Shown one piece after another: positions 25,580 to 35,945 of a DNA stretch of 64,000 nt. The notes under the pieces were generated by a model, which was given only the letters and a program-made list of their open reading frames with translations, was not told the origin of the DNA and made no database searches. The position numbers were made by a program, and so were the translations under genes. This stretch comes from Acidiluteibacter sp963716125 (GTDB taxonomy: Bacteria > Bacteroidota > Bacteroidia > Flavobacteriales_E > Vicingaceae), in assembly GCA_963716125.1 (NCBI GenBank), contig OY970294.1, forward strand, positions 682,001 through 746,000. Direction: 5' to 3'. Position 1 is the stretch's first letter; every line of letters starts with the position of its first letter.

Positions 25580-27031
25580 TTAATTGTTTATTGCTTTTCC
25601 TAATAAGGTTCCTGTTGTGCAATTTTCAATTATTACATCTATATAAGTGCCCACTTTAAGGTTTTCTTTTGGAAAAACTACTACAGAATTTTGTGGTGTT
25701 CTTCCATAAAATTCTTGATCAGATTTTTTTGAAACTCCTTCAATTAAAACTTCTAAGGTTTGACCTATAAATTCCTTGTTTCTTTTATGCGCATTCGCTC
25801 TCTGAACTACTATTATTTCTTCTAATCTTCTTTGCTTGGTTGCTTCTGGAATATCATCTGTAAATTTTCTTTCTGCTACTGTATTTGGTCGCACAGAATA
25901 TTTATACATAAACCCAAAATGATAGGTAACATATTTAAGCATTTCTAAGGTTTCTTGATGATCTTCTTCTGTTTCAGTACAAAAACCACTAATAATATCT
26001 GTAGAAATAGCGCAACCAGGTATAATTCTATTAATAGAATCAATTCTTTCTTTATACCATTCTTTAGTATAACCTCTGTTCATCATTTCCAAAATTCGGC
26101 TACTGCCAGATTGCACTGGTAAATGAATATAACTGCATACATGATGATATTTTGCAATTACATGCAACACTTCATCTGTCAAATCTTTTGGATGAGAAGT
26201 TGAAAAACGAACTCTTAATAAAGGACTAATTTGAGCCACTCTTTCCAATAATTGTGCAAAATTAACACTCAATTGTTGCTCTTCTTCTGATAGATTTTTA
26301 AATTCCTTTTTTAATCCGCCACCGTACCATAAATAAGAATCTACATTCTGACCTAATAAGGTAACTTCTCTATATCCTGTTTCAAATAATTGCTTGGCTT
26401 CTTGATAAATGCTTTCAGGATCTCGGCTTCTTTCTCTACCTCTAGTAAAAGGAACAACGCAAAAAGTACACATATTATCGCATCCACGAGTAATAGATAC
26501 AAAAGCTGTTACACCATTTGTAGCTAATCTTTGTGGTATTATATTTTCATAGGTTTCCTCTTTAGAAAGTTGAACGTTTACTGCCTTGGTTCCGTCTGCT
26601 ATCTCATTGATTAAATTGGGTAAATCTCTATAAGCATCAGGACCTACCACTAAATCAACTAATTTTTCTTCCTCTATTAGTTTGGATTTCAATCGCTCTG
26701 CCATACAACCCAAAATGCCAATTTTCATCTCAGGGTTGTTCTTTTTAATCGTATTAAAGTTAGAAAGTCGCTTTCGGATGGTTTGTTCTGCCTTATCTCT
26801 AATGGAACAGGTATTAATAAGGACTAAATCTGCTTCATTAAAATCTGTTGTTGTGTTAAACCCATCTTGCGATAATATAGAGGCTACCACTTCGCTATCA
26901 GCAAAATTCATTTGACAACCATAACTTTCTATATATACCTTTCTACTAGCCTTTTCTGCTGTTGAATTCATTTCTAAAACAGCTTCTCCTTGTCTAGTTT
27001 CATCTATTATATTCTCACCTTCTCTACTCAT
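25580..27031 (-). CDS. miaB: MiaB, tRNA (N6-isopentenyl A37) methylthiotransferase
   Basis: Radical-SAM enzyme that adds the 2-methylthio group to i6A37 of tRNAs reading U-starting codons. In 483 residues: N-terminal UPF0004 domain with cluster cysteines Cys39 (YGCQMNFADSE), Cys75 (INTCSIRDKAE) and Cys109 (LGCMAER); the radical-SAM CxxxCxxC at Cys184, 188 and 191 (RGCDNMCTFC); and a C-terminal TRAM domain (about 420-483). First gene of the operon ending at secG, with a well-formed promoter at 27059-27091. Confidence 0.97.
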   Translation of the reverse strand: MSREGENIIDETRQGEAVLEMNSTAEKASRKVYIESYGCQMNFADSEVVASILSQDGFNTTTDFNEADLVLINTCSIRDKAEQTIRKRLSNFNTIKKNNPEMKIGILGCMAERLKSKLIEEEKLVDLVVGPDAYRDLPNLINEIADGTKAVNVQLSKEETYENIIPQRLATNGVTAFVSITRGCDNMCTFCVVPFTRGRERSRDPESIYQEAKQLFETGYREVTLLGQNVDSYLWYGGGLKKEFKNLSEEEQQLSVNFAQLLERVAQISPLLRVRFSTSHPKDLTDEVLHVIAKYHHVCSYIHLPVQSGSSRILEMMNRGYTKEWYKERIDSINRIIPGCAISTDIISGFCTETEEDHQETLEMLKYVTYHFGFMYKYSVRPNTVAERKFTDDIPEATKQRRLEEIIVVQRANAHKRNKEFIGQTLEVLIEGVSKKSDQEFYGRTPQNSVVVFPKENLKVGTYIDVIIENCTTGTLLGKAINN

Positions 27032-27058
27032 CTATATCTTTCAGAATTTTGTGAAGCC

Positions 27059-27091
27059 CAAAATTACTCAAAATTTAAAAGTATGTCAAAA
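27059..27091 (-). promoter_or_regulatory. Promoter of the miaB-to-secG operon
   Basis: On the minus strand the -33 box TTTG (27087-27090) and the -7 box TAATTTTG (27059-27066) are separated by 20 bases, matching the Bacteroidota consensus TTTG-N19-20-TAnnTTTG. The predicted start near 27052 gives a leader of about 20 bases to the miaB ATG. Confidence 0.6.
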
Positions 27092-27267
27092 TGGCACTCT
27101 ATTTAAAAAAAAGATTTATGATTTTTTATTTTGATATTTAATTTGTTGATATTTATGTATTTAAATGGTAGGTGTGTAAATATTGATTAGAATACTTTTG
27201 TTAACTATGTGTTTTATGATTTTATTTGTATCGAATTATCGATAATATAACAGCTAAAAAACCAAGA

Positions 27268-29687
27268 ATGTCTAAAAATTTAGTAATAGTTGAGTCACCT
27301 GCAAAAGCAAAAACAATTGAAGGTTTTTTAGGTAAAGACTTTACTGTCAAATCAAGTTTTGGTCATATCAGAGATTTGCCTGGAAAGAATATTTCAATTG
27401 ATATTGAAAATAACTTTGAGCCTACAATATGTTATTTCTGACGATAAGAAGAAAGTAGTTGCAGAATTGAAAAAATTAGTCAAGACTGCTGAAATTGTAT
27501 GGTTTGCAACGGATGAGGATCGTGAGGGAGAAGCTATTTCATGGCATTTATGAAGAAGCTTTGGATCTAGGAAAAGAGTCTGATACCAAAAGAATTGTTT
27601 TTCATGAAATTACAAAGTCTGCTATAACACAAGCTATAGAAAATCCTAGAAAAGTTAGATAGAAATCTTGGTAGATGCGCAGCAAGCTCGAAGAGTCTTA
27701 GATAGATTAGTAGGTTATGAATTGTCTCCTGTATTATGGAAGAAAATTAAACCATCCCTTTCAGCAGGTAGAGTGCAGTCTGTGACTGTTCGATTAATTG
27801 TTGAAAGAGAAAGAGAAATAATAGAACTTTAAGGAGAGACTTCATCTTTAGAGTAGTTGGCTAATTTCTTAATTGACGGAAAAAGCTATCTTAAAAGCTG
27901 AAGTTGCCAAAACGATTTAAAGCATAAAAAGATGCAGAAGCAGTTTTTACAAGAATGTGCAACTTCTGATTTTACAATAGCCAATTTAGTAAACAAGCCA
28001 GCTACAAAATCGCCAACCGCTCCATTTACAACTTCTACTTTACAACAAGAAGCAAGTAGAAAGCTGGGTTTTTCGGTGGCACAAACGATGATGGTGGCTC
28101 AAAAGCTATATGAAGCGGGAAAGATTACTTATATGAGAACTGATTCTGTTAATTTATCGGATACAGCATTAAATGGTGCGCGTAAAGAAATTACTTCAAA
28201 AACCTACGGAAGAGAATATGCTCAAACCTAGAAAATATAGCTACCAAATCTAAAGGTGCTCAAGAAGCGCATGAGGCTATTCGTCCTACTGATTTTGGAG
28301 TGCATAGTCTAGGAGGAACATCTACAGAAAGTAGATTGTATGATTTGATTTGGAAAAGATCCATTGCATCTCAAATGAGTGATGCGAAAATTGAAAGAAC
28401 TACAGCAACCATTGATGTCTCTAAGGCAGATGAGAATTTTATTGCCAAAGGAGAAATGATCAAGTTTGAAGGTTTCTTGAAAGTTTATTTAGAATGTACT
28501 GATGATGAAAGCGATGAAGAGCAAGAAGGAGTTTTACCTCCAATGAAAAAGGGAGAAAAGTTGCAACTGGAAGAAATTACCGCTACTCAACGGTTTTCTC
28601 AACATCCTGCCTAGATATCAAGAAGCTAGTTTAGTGAAGAAAATTAGAAGAATTAGGTATTGGCCGTCCTTCTACTTATGCACCAACTATTTCTACTGTT
28701 CAAAAACGAGGATACGTAGTAAAAGAAGCAAGAGAAGGTGAAGAAAGAAAATACACACAGTTTTTATTAGCAGATGGAAAGGTAAAAGAAGATTTAAAAA
28801 CTGAAATTACTGGTGCTGAAAAAAATAAATTATTTCCAACGGATATCGGAATAGTTGTTACTGATTTTCTTCAAGAGCATTTTGAAGGAATCATGGATTA
28901 TGGTTTTACTGCTGATGTAGAAAAACAATTTGATGAAATTGCAGAAGGACAAAGAAAGTGGAACAAAATGATAGAAACTTTCTATAAGCCTTTTCACTCT
29001 AGTGTAATCGATACCTTAGAAAATGCGGACAGAGCAAGTGGAGAAAGAGAATTGGGTAAAGATCCTAAAACAGGTAAAAAATTAATCGTACGTATTGGTC
29101 GTTTTGGGCCAATGGCACAAATTGGCGACTCTGAATCGGAAGAAAAACCTCAATTTGCTAGTTTATTGCCTACTCAAAACCTAGAAACGATCACTTTTGA
29201 AGAAGCTTTAGATTTATTTAAACTTCCAAGAGAGGTTGGTGAATACAAAGGCGAAAAAATGATGGCGGCTATCGGAAGGTTTGGTCCTTATATAAGGTAT
29301 GGAAGTTTATTTGCTTCATTGAAAAAAGCAGATGGCGACGATCCAATGACTATTGATTACGATAGAGCAGTGGAAGTGGTGGAAGCTAAAATTAAAGCAG
29401 AAAAAGAAAAGTACATCAAAACTTTTGAAGAAGATAAAGAGGTGCAAGTGCTTAATGGTCGTTACGGGCCTTATATCAAACATGGCAAGAAGAATGTAAA
29501 AATTCCTAAAGATAAAGATCCAAAATCTTTGACTTTAGAAGAGTGTTTGAAATTGTCTGCTGAAGCTCCTGATAAAAAAGGTGGTCGTTCAAAGGCTGCT
29601 CCAAAAAAGACAGCGGCAAAAAAAACAACCACAGCCAAAAAGAAGCCGGCAGCCAAAAAGAAAACAACTCCTAAAAAGAAAAAATAA
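27268..29687 (+). CDS. topA: TopA, DNA topoisomerase I (heavily frameshifted as sequenced)
   Basis: Relaxes negative supercoils through a 5'-phosphotyrosyl intermediate. The ATG at 27268 begins MSKNLVIVESPAKAKTIEGF. The Toprim block ATDEDREGEAISWHL, the strand-passage region LSAGRVQSVTVRLIVERE and the active-site Tyr in KITYMRTDSVNLS are all encoded, but in different frames. I count at least a dozen single-base changes between 27428 and 28660, nearly all insertions (for example near 27428, 27551, 27651, 27669, 28230, 28240 and 28612). From 28660 the frame is clean to the stop and includes C-terminal repeats (FGPYIRYGS, RYGPYIKHGKK) and a lysine/alanine-rich histone-H1-like tail. The stop overlaps the next ATG as TAATG. 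TopA is essential, so sequence error is the likelier explanation. Confidence 0.92.
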
Positions 29688-30871
29688 TGCCGCAATTTGA
29701 TTTTGTTAAAGGAGTAGAAATTGATAAAATAAACCTCAATTTCGACTATCATCCTGATCAATTGGGAAAGTCTTTATTAATAAGAACCGAAGAAAATAAA
29801 AGAGACTTCGAAATTCCAAAAAATGCAAAAGTTGTAATTCTAGGAGTCGAAGAGGATAGAGGGAATCCTCAAAACTTTGGTTGCCTAGAATCGCCTAATT
29901 TTTTTAGAACTTATTTTTACCGTCTTTATAAAGGAGCACACTTCTCAGAAATTGTAGATTTAGGGAATATTAAAGCTGGCAATACAGTTAGTGATACTTA
30001 TTTTGCACTTTCTGAAACACTTTCGGGTTTATTGAAACAAGGAATTATTCCTATTATAATAGGAGGAAGCAAGGATTTGACTTTTGCCAATTTTCAAGCG
30101 TATCAAAAATTAGAGCAAACCGTCAATATTACTGCTATAGATTCTGCATTTAATATAGGTATAAGTTCTGATCCGATTTCTTCAAGAAATTATATGAGTA
30201 AAATTGTGCTACACCAGCCCAATTTTCTTTTTAATTATAGCAATATCGCTTATCAATCATACTTTGTGAGTCAAAATGAAGTAGATTTAATTGATAATCT
30301 ATATTTTGATACGTATCGGTTGGGTTTTGTAAAGGCAGATATCAAAGAAAATGAACCTATCATAAGGAATGCTGATTTTATCAGTTTTGATATTTCTGCT
30401 ATAAAGCAAGCAGATGCGCCTGCTAATATGGCGGCTACACCAAATGGTTTATTTGGTGATGAGGCATGTCAATTAGCTAGATATGCAGGCTTTAGTGATA
30501 AATTAACTTCTATTGGATTTTATGAATTGAATCCTACCTTAGATAATAATGGTCAAAGTAGTCATTTATTAGCGCAGATAGTTTGGTATTTTATGGATGG
30601 TGTATTTAATCGCAAGCAAGACTTTCCTGCTTGTAATAAAACAGATTACATTAAGTACACGGTGGCAATGGAATCGCAAAAAAGTGATTTAGTATTCTAC
30701 AAAAGTGAAAAAAGTGATCGTTGGTATATGGATGTTCCTTATCCAAATGCTTCAAAAAGCAGATACGAACGACATTTATTAGTACCTTGCTCCTATAAAG
30801 ATTACCAAACTGCATGCAATAATGAATTACCAGATCGATGGGTGGCAACCTATAAGAAACTGCAAAATTAA
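29687..30871 (+). CDS. Ureohydrolase (arginase/formimidoylglutamase) fold protein, metal site degenerate
   Basis: 394 residues, starting inside the topA stop (TAATG). The fold pattern of the arginase family is visible, but the metal-binding motifs are altered. GGDH is replaced by IIGGSKDLTF, DAHxD by ITAIDSAFNIG, and SxDxDxxDP by ISFDISAIKQADAP. The histidines and several aspartates that hold the two Mn ions are therefore missing. A 70-residue C-terminal extension (SDRWYMDVPYPNASKSRYER, HLLVPCSYKDYQTACNNELP) is not part of classical arginases. It lies between topA and the T9SS genes. I infer a non-catalytic family member; automated annotation would probably call it formimidoylglutamase. Confidence 0.85.
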   Translation: MPQFDFVKGVEIDKINLNFDYHPDQLGKSLLIRTEENKRDFEIPKNAKVVILGVEEDRGNPQNFGCLESPNFFRTYFYRLYKGAHFSEIVDLGNIKAGNTVSDTYFALSETLSGLLKQGIIPIIIGGSKDLTFANFQAYQKLEQTVNITAIDSAFNIGISSDPISSRNYMSKIVLHQPNFLFNYSNIAYQSYFVSQNEVDLIDNLYFDTYRLGFVKADIKENEPIIRNADFISFDISAIKQADAPANMAATPNGLFGDEACQLARYAGFSDKLTSIGFYELNPTLDNNGQSSHLLAQIVWYFMDGVFNRKQDFPACNKTDYIKYTVAMESQKSDLVFYKSEKSDRWYMDVPYPNASKSRYERHLLVPCSYKDYQTACNNELPDRWVATYKKLQN

Positions 30872-30981
30872 TTGCTATTGAAATAAATTTTTTTGAAGAC
30901 TTTCGTTAAAAAAGTTTAATAACTTATATATTTTGGGTATTTTAGTGCACCAAAATTAACTCATTGACTAATTTTTGAACT

Positions 30982-31950
30982 ATGAAGAAACTGTTACTCA
31001 TTGCTTTAGTACTTTTAAGTACCGCTTCCTTTGCGCAACAAGACCCGCAATTCACACAAAATATGTTCAATAAACTGGCAGTTAACCCTGGTTACGCTGG
31101 TACTTCAAATGCATTTTGTGCAACTTTAATTTCTCGCCAACAATGGATGGGATTTGATGGTCGTCCACAAACAAATTTGTTGAGTTTGGATTATAAAATT
31201 CGTCCTTTCGACAGATTTAATAGTGGAATTGGTTTAACTGTTTATCAAGATCAATTAGGTTTTGAAAAAACTATACAAGCCAAATTAGCTTATTCCGTTC
31301 ATAAAAATATTGGTGATGGTCTATTGTCTATAGGTATTGATGCAGGCATATATAATAAGTCTATCAATGGAGATTGGATAGCAGTTGATGGAAATGGTTT
31401 GCCATCTAACGGTAGTTTAGATCCTTCTATTCCGAACAACCAAGCTTCTAAAGGGGTTTTCGATTTAGGTTTTGGAGCGTATTATGTAACTCCTGACTAT
31501 TACATAGGTCTTTCTTCATCGCATTTAACAAATCCAACTTTAAATGCAAAAGCTGATAACTCTTCTTTTAATTATACATTAGCTCGTAATTACTATTTAA
31601 TGGGTGGATACAATATTCAATTGTCTAGTCCGTTTGAACTAAAACCATCTATCTTCGTAAAGTCTGATGTGGTGTCAACACAAATAGATGTAAACATGAA
31701 TGTAGAATGGAATCAATTAATATGGGCAGGTGCTACTTATCGTTTAGAAGATGCTGTTGCAGTTTTAGCAGGAGTTAATGTTCCTGAATTTGCAGGTATC
31801 TCTGGATTAAAAGTTGGAGTTTCTTATGATTTCAATATATCTGCTTTAAACAATTACAACAGTGGATCGCTCGAATTATTGGTGAAATATTGTCAACCAA
31901 TTAAAATAACGCCTAAAATTCAGCGTTATGGAAGTGTTAGGTTTTTATAA
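30982..31950 (+). CDS. porP: PorP/SprF-family T9SS outer-membrane protein
   Basis: 322 residues with signal peptide MKKLLLIALVLLSTASFAQ, then QDPQFTQNMFNKLAVNPGYA, the hallmark start of PorP/SprF proteins. The rest is a beta barrel predicted from alternating strands (GIGLTVYQDQLGFEKTIQAK, GLSSSHLTNPTLNAKADN). In Porphyromonas the same order porP-K-L-M-N is found. The protein anchors GldK/GldN rings or surface adhesins at the outer membrane. It is the first gene of the T9SS core cluster. Confidence 0.93.
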   Translation: MKKLLLIALVLLSTASFAQQDPQFTQNMFNKLAVNPGYAGTSNAFCATLISRQQWMGFDGRPQTNLLSLDYKIRPFDRFNSGIGLTVYQDQLGFEKTIQAKLAYSVHKNIGDGLLSIGIDAGIYNKSINGDWIAVDGNGLPSNGSLDPSIPNNQASKGVFDLGFGAYYVTPDYYIGLSSSHLTNPTLNAKADNSSFNYTLARNYYLMGGYNIQLSSPFELKPSIFVKSDVVSTQIDVNMNVEWNQLIWAGATYRLEDAVAVLAGVNVPEFAGISGLKVGVSYDFNISALNNYNSGSLELLVKYCQPIKITPKIQRYGSVRFL

Positions 31951-32048
31951 AAAAAGTATATCTTTGAAACCTTTTAAAAAAAATAGAGTATAAAATCTCT
32001 TAAATGCATGTCTTAATAGTTTTAAGGCATTTAGTAAATAGGAAAAAC

Positions 32049-33338
32049 ATGAAAAAGTTAATCATATTTGGAGCAATCGCAGCTTTGTTTTCTTCTTGTT
32101 CGCAAGAGAATGGTGAAGTGATAGGCGTACAAGGACGTGAAGAGTTTTATCAACCAGTACCTTATGGTATGTTGTTGATTCCGCAAGGTAGTTATACCAT
32201 GGGTAATGATGATGAAGACATTACTGGCGCTACTGTATCACAAACTAAGGTAGTTTCTGTTTCAGCCTTTTACATGGATCAAACAGAAATTTCTAATAAT
32301 GAATACCGCCAATTTGTACATTGGGTAAGAGATTCTATCGCTCGTAAAATTTTGGGTGAAGAAGTTTCTGAAGACTTCCTTTATACAGAAAATCAGTATG
32401 GTGAAGAAATTGATCCAGGTATTATCAATTGGGATATGAAATTCAGATGGGATGATGATGAGGTTCGTGAAGCACTTGAGGTAATGTACTTACCTGATTA
32501 CGAAAGATTTTATGGTAAAAAGGAATTTGATACCAGAAAATTTATGTATGAATATTCTTGGATTGATTGGGAAGCAGCAGCAGCTCGTAAAAATAGAGAA
32601 CAAGGTAGAATAGATCGTTCTGTATTTATTAGAAAGGATTTCATTAATGTTTATCCTGATACTTTGGCTTGGGTGCATGATTTTACGTATTCGTTTAATG
32701 AGCCAATGACTAATTCTTATTTTTGGCATCCTGCTTATGATAATTATCCATTAGTAGGTGTTAGTTGGAAACAAGCGAGAGCTTTTTCTATCTGGAGAAG
32801 TGAATTGTTAAACAACTTCTTGTCTCAAAGAGGAATGACTACTGTTCAATATTTTAGATTACCTTCTGAGTCTGAGTGGGAATGGGCTGCAAGAGGTGGT
32901 TTGGATAATAACCCATATCCTTGGGGTGGACCTTATATTAGAAATACAAAAGGTTGTTTCTTAGGTAACTTTAAGCCGTTAAGAGGAAATTATGTAGATG
33001 ATGGCGGATTGTATACGGTAGCTGTTAATGCTTATAACCCTAATGATTATGGATTGTTTTGTATGGCAGGAAACGTTGCAGAATGGACAAGTAATGCATT
33101 TGATGAAGCATCTTACAACTTTGCTCATGATTTGAACATGGATTATAGATATGAAGCAAAAGATTCTGATCCTCCCTCATTAAAAAGAAAAGTGATTAGA
33201 GGTGGTTCATGGAAAGATGTTAGTTTCTATTTAATGAATGGAACAAGAACATACGAATATCAAGATACAGCTAAATGTTATATTGGATTTAGAAACGTGA
33301 TGTCCTACTTGGGAAGAGGAACAAACGACCAATTATAA
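32049..33338 (+). CDS. gldK: GldK/PorK, T9SS ring lipoprotein
   Basis: Outer-membrane lipoprotein forming the periplasmic ring with GldN. Start ATG at 32049 (MKKLIIFGAIAALFSSC, Cys17). An upstream in-frame start at 32004 would bury the lipoprotein signal and is rejected. 429 residues with a formylglycine-generating-enzyme/sulfatase-modifying fold: MLLIPQGSYTMGNDDED, YPLVGVSWKQARAFSIWRSE, FRLPSESEWEWAARGG and RKVIRGGSWKDVSFYL. The fold has no known enzymatic role here. Followed by gldL, gldM and gldN on the same strand. Confidence 0.96.
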   Translation: MKKLIIFGAIAALFSSCSQENGEVIGVQGREEFYQPVPYGMLLIPQGSYTMGNDDEDITGATVSQTKVVSVSAFYMDQTEISNNEYRQFVHWVRDSIARKILGEEVSEDFLYTENQYGEEIDPGIINWDMKFRWDDDEVREALEVMYLPDYERFYGKKEFDTRKFMYEYSWIDWEAAAARKNREQGRIDRSVFIRKDFINVYPDTLAWVHDFTYSFNEPMTNSYFWHPAYDNYPLVGVSWKQARAFSIWRSELLNNFLSQRGMTTVQYFRLPSESEWEWAARGGLDNNPYPWGGPYIRNTKGCFLGNFKPLRGNYVDDGGLYTVAVNAYNPNDYGLFCMAGNVAEWTSNAFDEASYNFAHDLNMDYRYEAKDSDPPSLKRKVIRGGSWKDVSFYLMNGTRTYEYQDTAKCYIGFRNVMSYLGRGTNDQL

Positions 33339-33412
33339 GCATTGAAAAACATAAAAGATTACACTAACTATTTATTATTAATTTTTAATCAAACTACTTT
33401 AAAACGATTATT

Positions 33413-34231
33413 ATGGGATTTGTAGAGTTTTTATTTGAAACAAAAAAAGGGAAAAAAATGATGGGCCTTCTTTATGGTCTTGGTGCAGCAGTTGTAATTG
33501 TTGGTGCACTATTTAAAATTCAACACTGGCCTGGAGCATCTGCCATGTTGATCGTAGGTTTAGGAACTGAAGCTGTGATTTTTGCAGTATCTGCGTTTGA
33601 ACCCCCACATATGGAAGTAGATTGGACATTAGCTTACCCTGAATTAGCAGGTATGGATGATGATCAACTAACAAAATCATCAAGAAGAAATATTGGTGGA
33701 AGTGGTGATTCAGTTTCTCAAGAAATGGACAAAATGTTAGGTGAAGCTAAAATTGGGCCTGAACTAATTGAAAGTTTGGGTAAAGGATTTAGAAACTTAT
33801 CTGAACATACTTCTCAATTAAATAATATTTCTGATGCATCAGCTGCAACGAATGAATTTGTAGATAGAGTAAAATCTGCATCTAATAATATGGATGCACT
33901 TTCTGATTCTTATTTGAAAGCTTCTGAATCTTTAACTGGTATTTCTGTTTCTCCAGAAGCTGGAAATTCTTATTCAGAAAATTTGATGTCGATTTCTTCT
34001 AAGTTATCTGAATTAAATAATGTATACGAATTACAATTGAATGCAGCTTCTGAGCATATGGCTACAACCAACCAAGCTTTTGCAGGTATGAAAGACCTTG
34101 TAACCAACTTAAATAATTCTGTAGAAGATACTCAGAGATATAAAGAAAATATTGCTGAATTGTCTAAGAATTTAGGTGCATTGAATAAAGTGTATGGCAA
34201 CATGTTAACTGCTATGAATGTGAATGCTTAA
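33413..34231 (+). CDS. gldL: GldL/PorL, T9SS motor membrane protein
   Basis: Inner-membrane proton-driven motor subunit working with GldM. The 272 residues have two transmembrane helices (about 17-34 and 42-60) with the conserved polar residues Lys35 and His38 (FKIQHWPGAS) and Glu53 (GLGTEAVIF), of the kind implicated in proton flow. A cytoplasmic part with helical heptads follows (about 100-272). It lies 74 bases after gldK. Confidence 0.96.
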   Translation: MGFVEFLFETKKGKKMMGLLYGLGAAVVIVGALFKIQHWPGASAMLIVGLGTEAVIFAVSAFEPPHMEVDWTLAYPELAGMDDDQLTKSSRRNIGGSGDSVSQEMDKMLGEAKIGPELIESLGKGFRNLSEHTSQLNNISDASAATNEFVDRVKSASNNMDALSDSYLKASESLTGISVSPEAGNSYSENLMSISSKLSELNNVYELQLNAASEHMATTNQAFAGMKDLVTNLNNSVEDTQRYKENIAELSKNLGALNKVYGNMLTAMNVNA

Positions 34232-34283
34232 TTAAAATTGAGCTTAATTAATTATTTACAAAACATTTAACACTTAAACGAAT

Positions 34284-35933
34284 ATGGCAGGCGGTAAACT
34301 ATCCCCACGGCAAAAAATGATTGGTATGATGTACTTAGTGCTTACAGCACTTTTGGCATTGAACATATCAAAAGAAATTCTAGAATCATTTGTTACAATT
34401 AACGAAGGTTTAGAAAAAACGATTACTAACTTTAAAGATAAAAACGCTGATATGTACAGCGATTTTGAAGGAGCTTATCAAGAAAATCCTACGAAGGTTA
34501 AACCTTTTTATGATTCTGCAAAGGAAATACAAATTGCAGCGGAGGAAGCTTCTAATTATATCGATAGAATAAAAATTAAGATTACTGCAATGTTGCAGAA
34601 AATGGATACTTCTGAGGTTGTAGGTAAAGACCAGTTTGGTAATGATACTATTATGAACTTGAGTTATATTTCGTCTAAAGATAATATGGATGTTCCAACT
34701 ACTGTTTTAATTGGTTCGGAACCGGCTAATCCAAAAACTGGAATGTATTCTGCAACTGATTTAAAAGTTAAATTGGAAAACTTTAGAGATGTAGTAGCTT
34801 CAAAAGTTGATTCTTCCAATGCAATTTATCAAACAGTATTTTCTACTTTTGATTTTGCAGATAAGAAAGAAGCAGGTGGATCTACTTCTAAATGGGAAAC
34901 ATTTAATTTTTACAGTGTTCCAGCTGCAGCCTCAATTACGATGTTGTCTAAAATTCAAACGGATATTAGAAACGTTGAATCGGATGCAGTAAAATATTTA
35001 TATTCTGACGTTGATGCAGCTTCTTTTAAATTTAATAAATTAGAAGCAGCAGTAATTTCACCTTCTAATTATATCTTACTTGGAGATAGTTTTAGAGCTA
35101 CAATTTTCTTAGCAGCAATGGATTCAACAAAAAATCCTCAAATTGTTGTAGGTAAGGATGTTGAAATGAAAGGCGATAGATATGTAAGTAAAGGAGATTC
35201 ATTAAAAGTAAAAATGAATGAAGGTAAAGGATATATTAATATTCCTACCCGTTCTGAAGGTGAATTTACTTATAAAGGGGCTATTAATTTTGAAGCTCCA
35301 GGTGGTAAAATCATTCCTAGAATGTTTGAAACTACCTATATGGTAGCTAAGCCAAGTACAACGATCTCTGCAACCAAAATGAATGTATTTTACATGGGTG
35401 TTGCAAATCCTGTATCTATTTCAGCTCCTGGCGTTTCTGCTGAGTCTATTCGTCCATCTATTTCAGGTGGTGGTGGTAGCATCAAAAAAGGTTCTGGTGG
35501 AGAATGGGTTGTAAATGTTACTAAGCCTGGTGATGTAAAAATTACTGTTAGTGCTGAATTAAATGGAAAAAACAAAGTAATGGGTGCGATGGATTTTAGA
35601 GTTAAACAAATCCCAACTCCTGTTGCTAAAGTATCAGGTAAAACAAGTGGTGCTGTATCTCCAAGAGTATTGGCGGCAGCTTCAGGAATTTATTTGGACA
35701 TGGAAGGCTTTGTTTTTGATGTTAGAGTAGACGTGATCTCCTATGAATTTAGTTATGTAGTAGATGGATTTACTTCTACTATTAAAGTTAGTGGAGGTTC
35801 AGTAACCCAAGATGTTAAAGATAAATTAACAAGAGTTAAAAGAAACACAAATGTGTCTTTTGAAAATGTAAAGGTAAAAATGCCTGATGGAACTACTAGA
35901 TTTAGTACTCCTGTTGTTTTCAAGATGCTTTAA
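34284..35933 (+). CDS. gldM: GldM/PorM, T9SS motor shaft protein
   Basis: Single-pass inner-membrane protein whose four periplasmic domains span to the GldKN ring and transmit torque. 549 residues: AGGKLSPRQKMIGMMYLVLT, with one transmembrane helix at about 13-30; a helical D1 domain (about 35-220); and three Ig-like domains (about 225-549), the last ending NVKVKMPDGTTRFSTPVVF. The N-terminal signature and length match the family. It lies 52 bases after gldL. Confidence 0.97.
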   Translation: MAGGKLSPRQKMIGMMYLVLTALLALNISKEILESFVTINEGLEKTITNFKDKNADMYSDFEGAYQENPTKVKPFYDSAKEIQIAAEEASNYIDRIKIKITAMLQKMDTSEVVGKDQFGNDTIMNLSYISSKDNMDVPTTVLIGSEPANPKTGMYSATDLKVKLENFRDVVASKVDSSNAIYQTVFSTFDFADKKEAGGSTSKWETFNFYSVPAAASITMLSKIQTDIRNVESDAVKYLYSDVDAASFKFNKLEAAVISPSNYILLGDSFRATIFLAAMDSTKNPQIVVGKDVEMKGDRYVSKGDSLKVKMNEGKGYINIPTRSEGEFTYKGAINFEAPGGKIIPRMFETTYMVAKPSTTISATKMNVFYMGVANPVSISAPGVSAESIRPSISGGGGSIKKGSGGEWVVNVTKPGDVKITVSAELNGKNKVMGAMDFRVKQIPTPVAKVSGKTSGAVSPRVLAAASGIYLDMEGFVFDVRVDVISYEFSYVVDGFTSTIKVSGGSVTQDVKDKLTRVKRNTNVSFENVKVKMPDGTTRFSTPVVFKML

Positions 35934-35945
35934 AACATAAATATT

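Noticed and set aside
27226..27267. Upstream start for topA adding 14 residues
   Set aside because: The extra residues (MYRIIDNITAKKPR) are unlike TopA N-termini. The ATG at 27268 gives the standard MSKNLVIVESPAKAK start.
28300..28614. Independent 104-residue gene in topA
   Set aside because: It is the TopA segment between two insertions, with conserved topoisomerase residues continuing on both sides.
32004..32048. Upstream start for gldK
   Set aside because: It would place 15 residues before a perfect lipoprotein signal ending at Cys17 of the shorter form.
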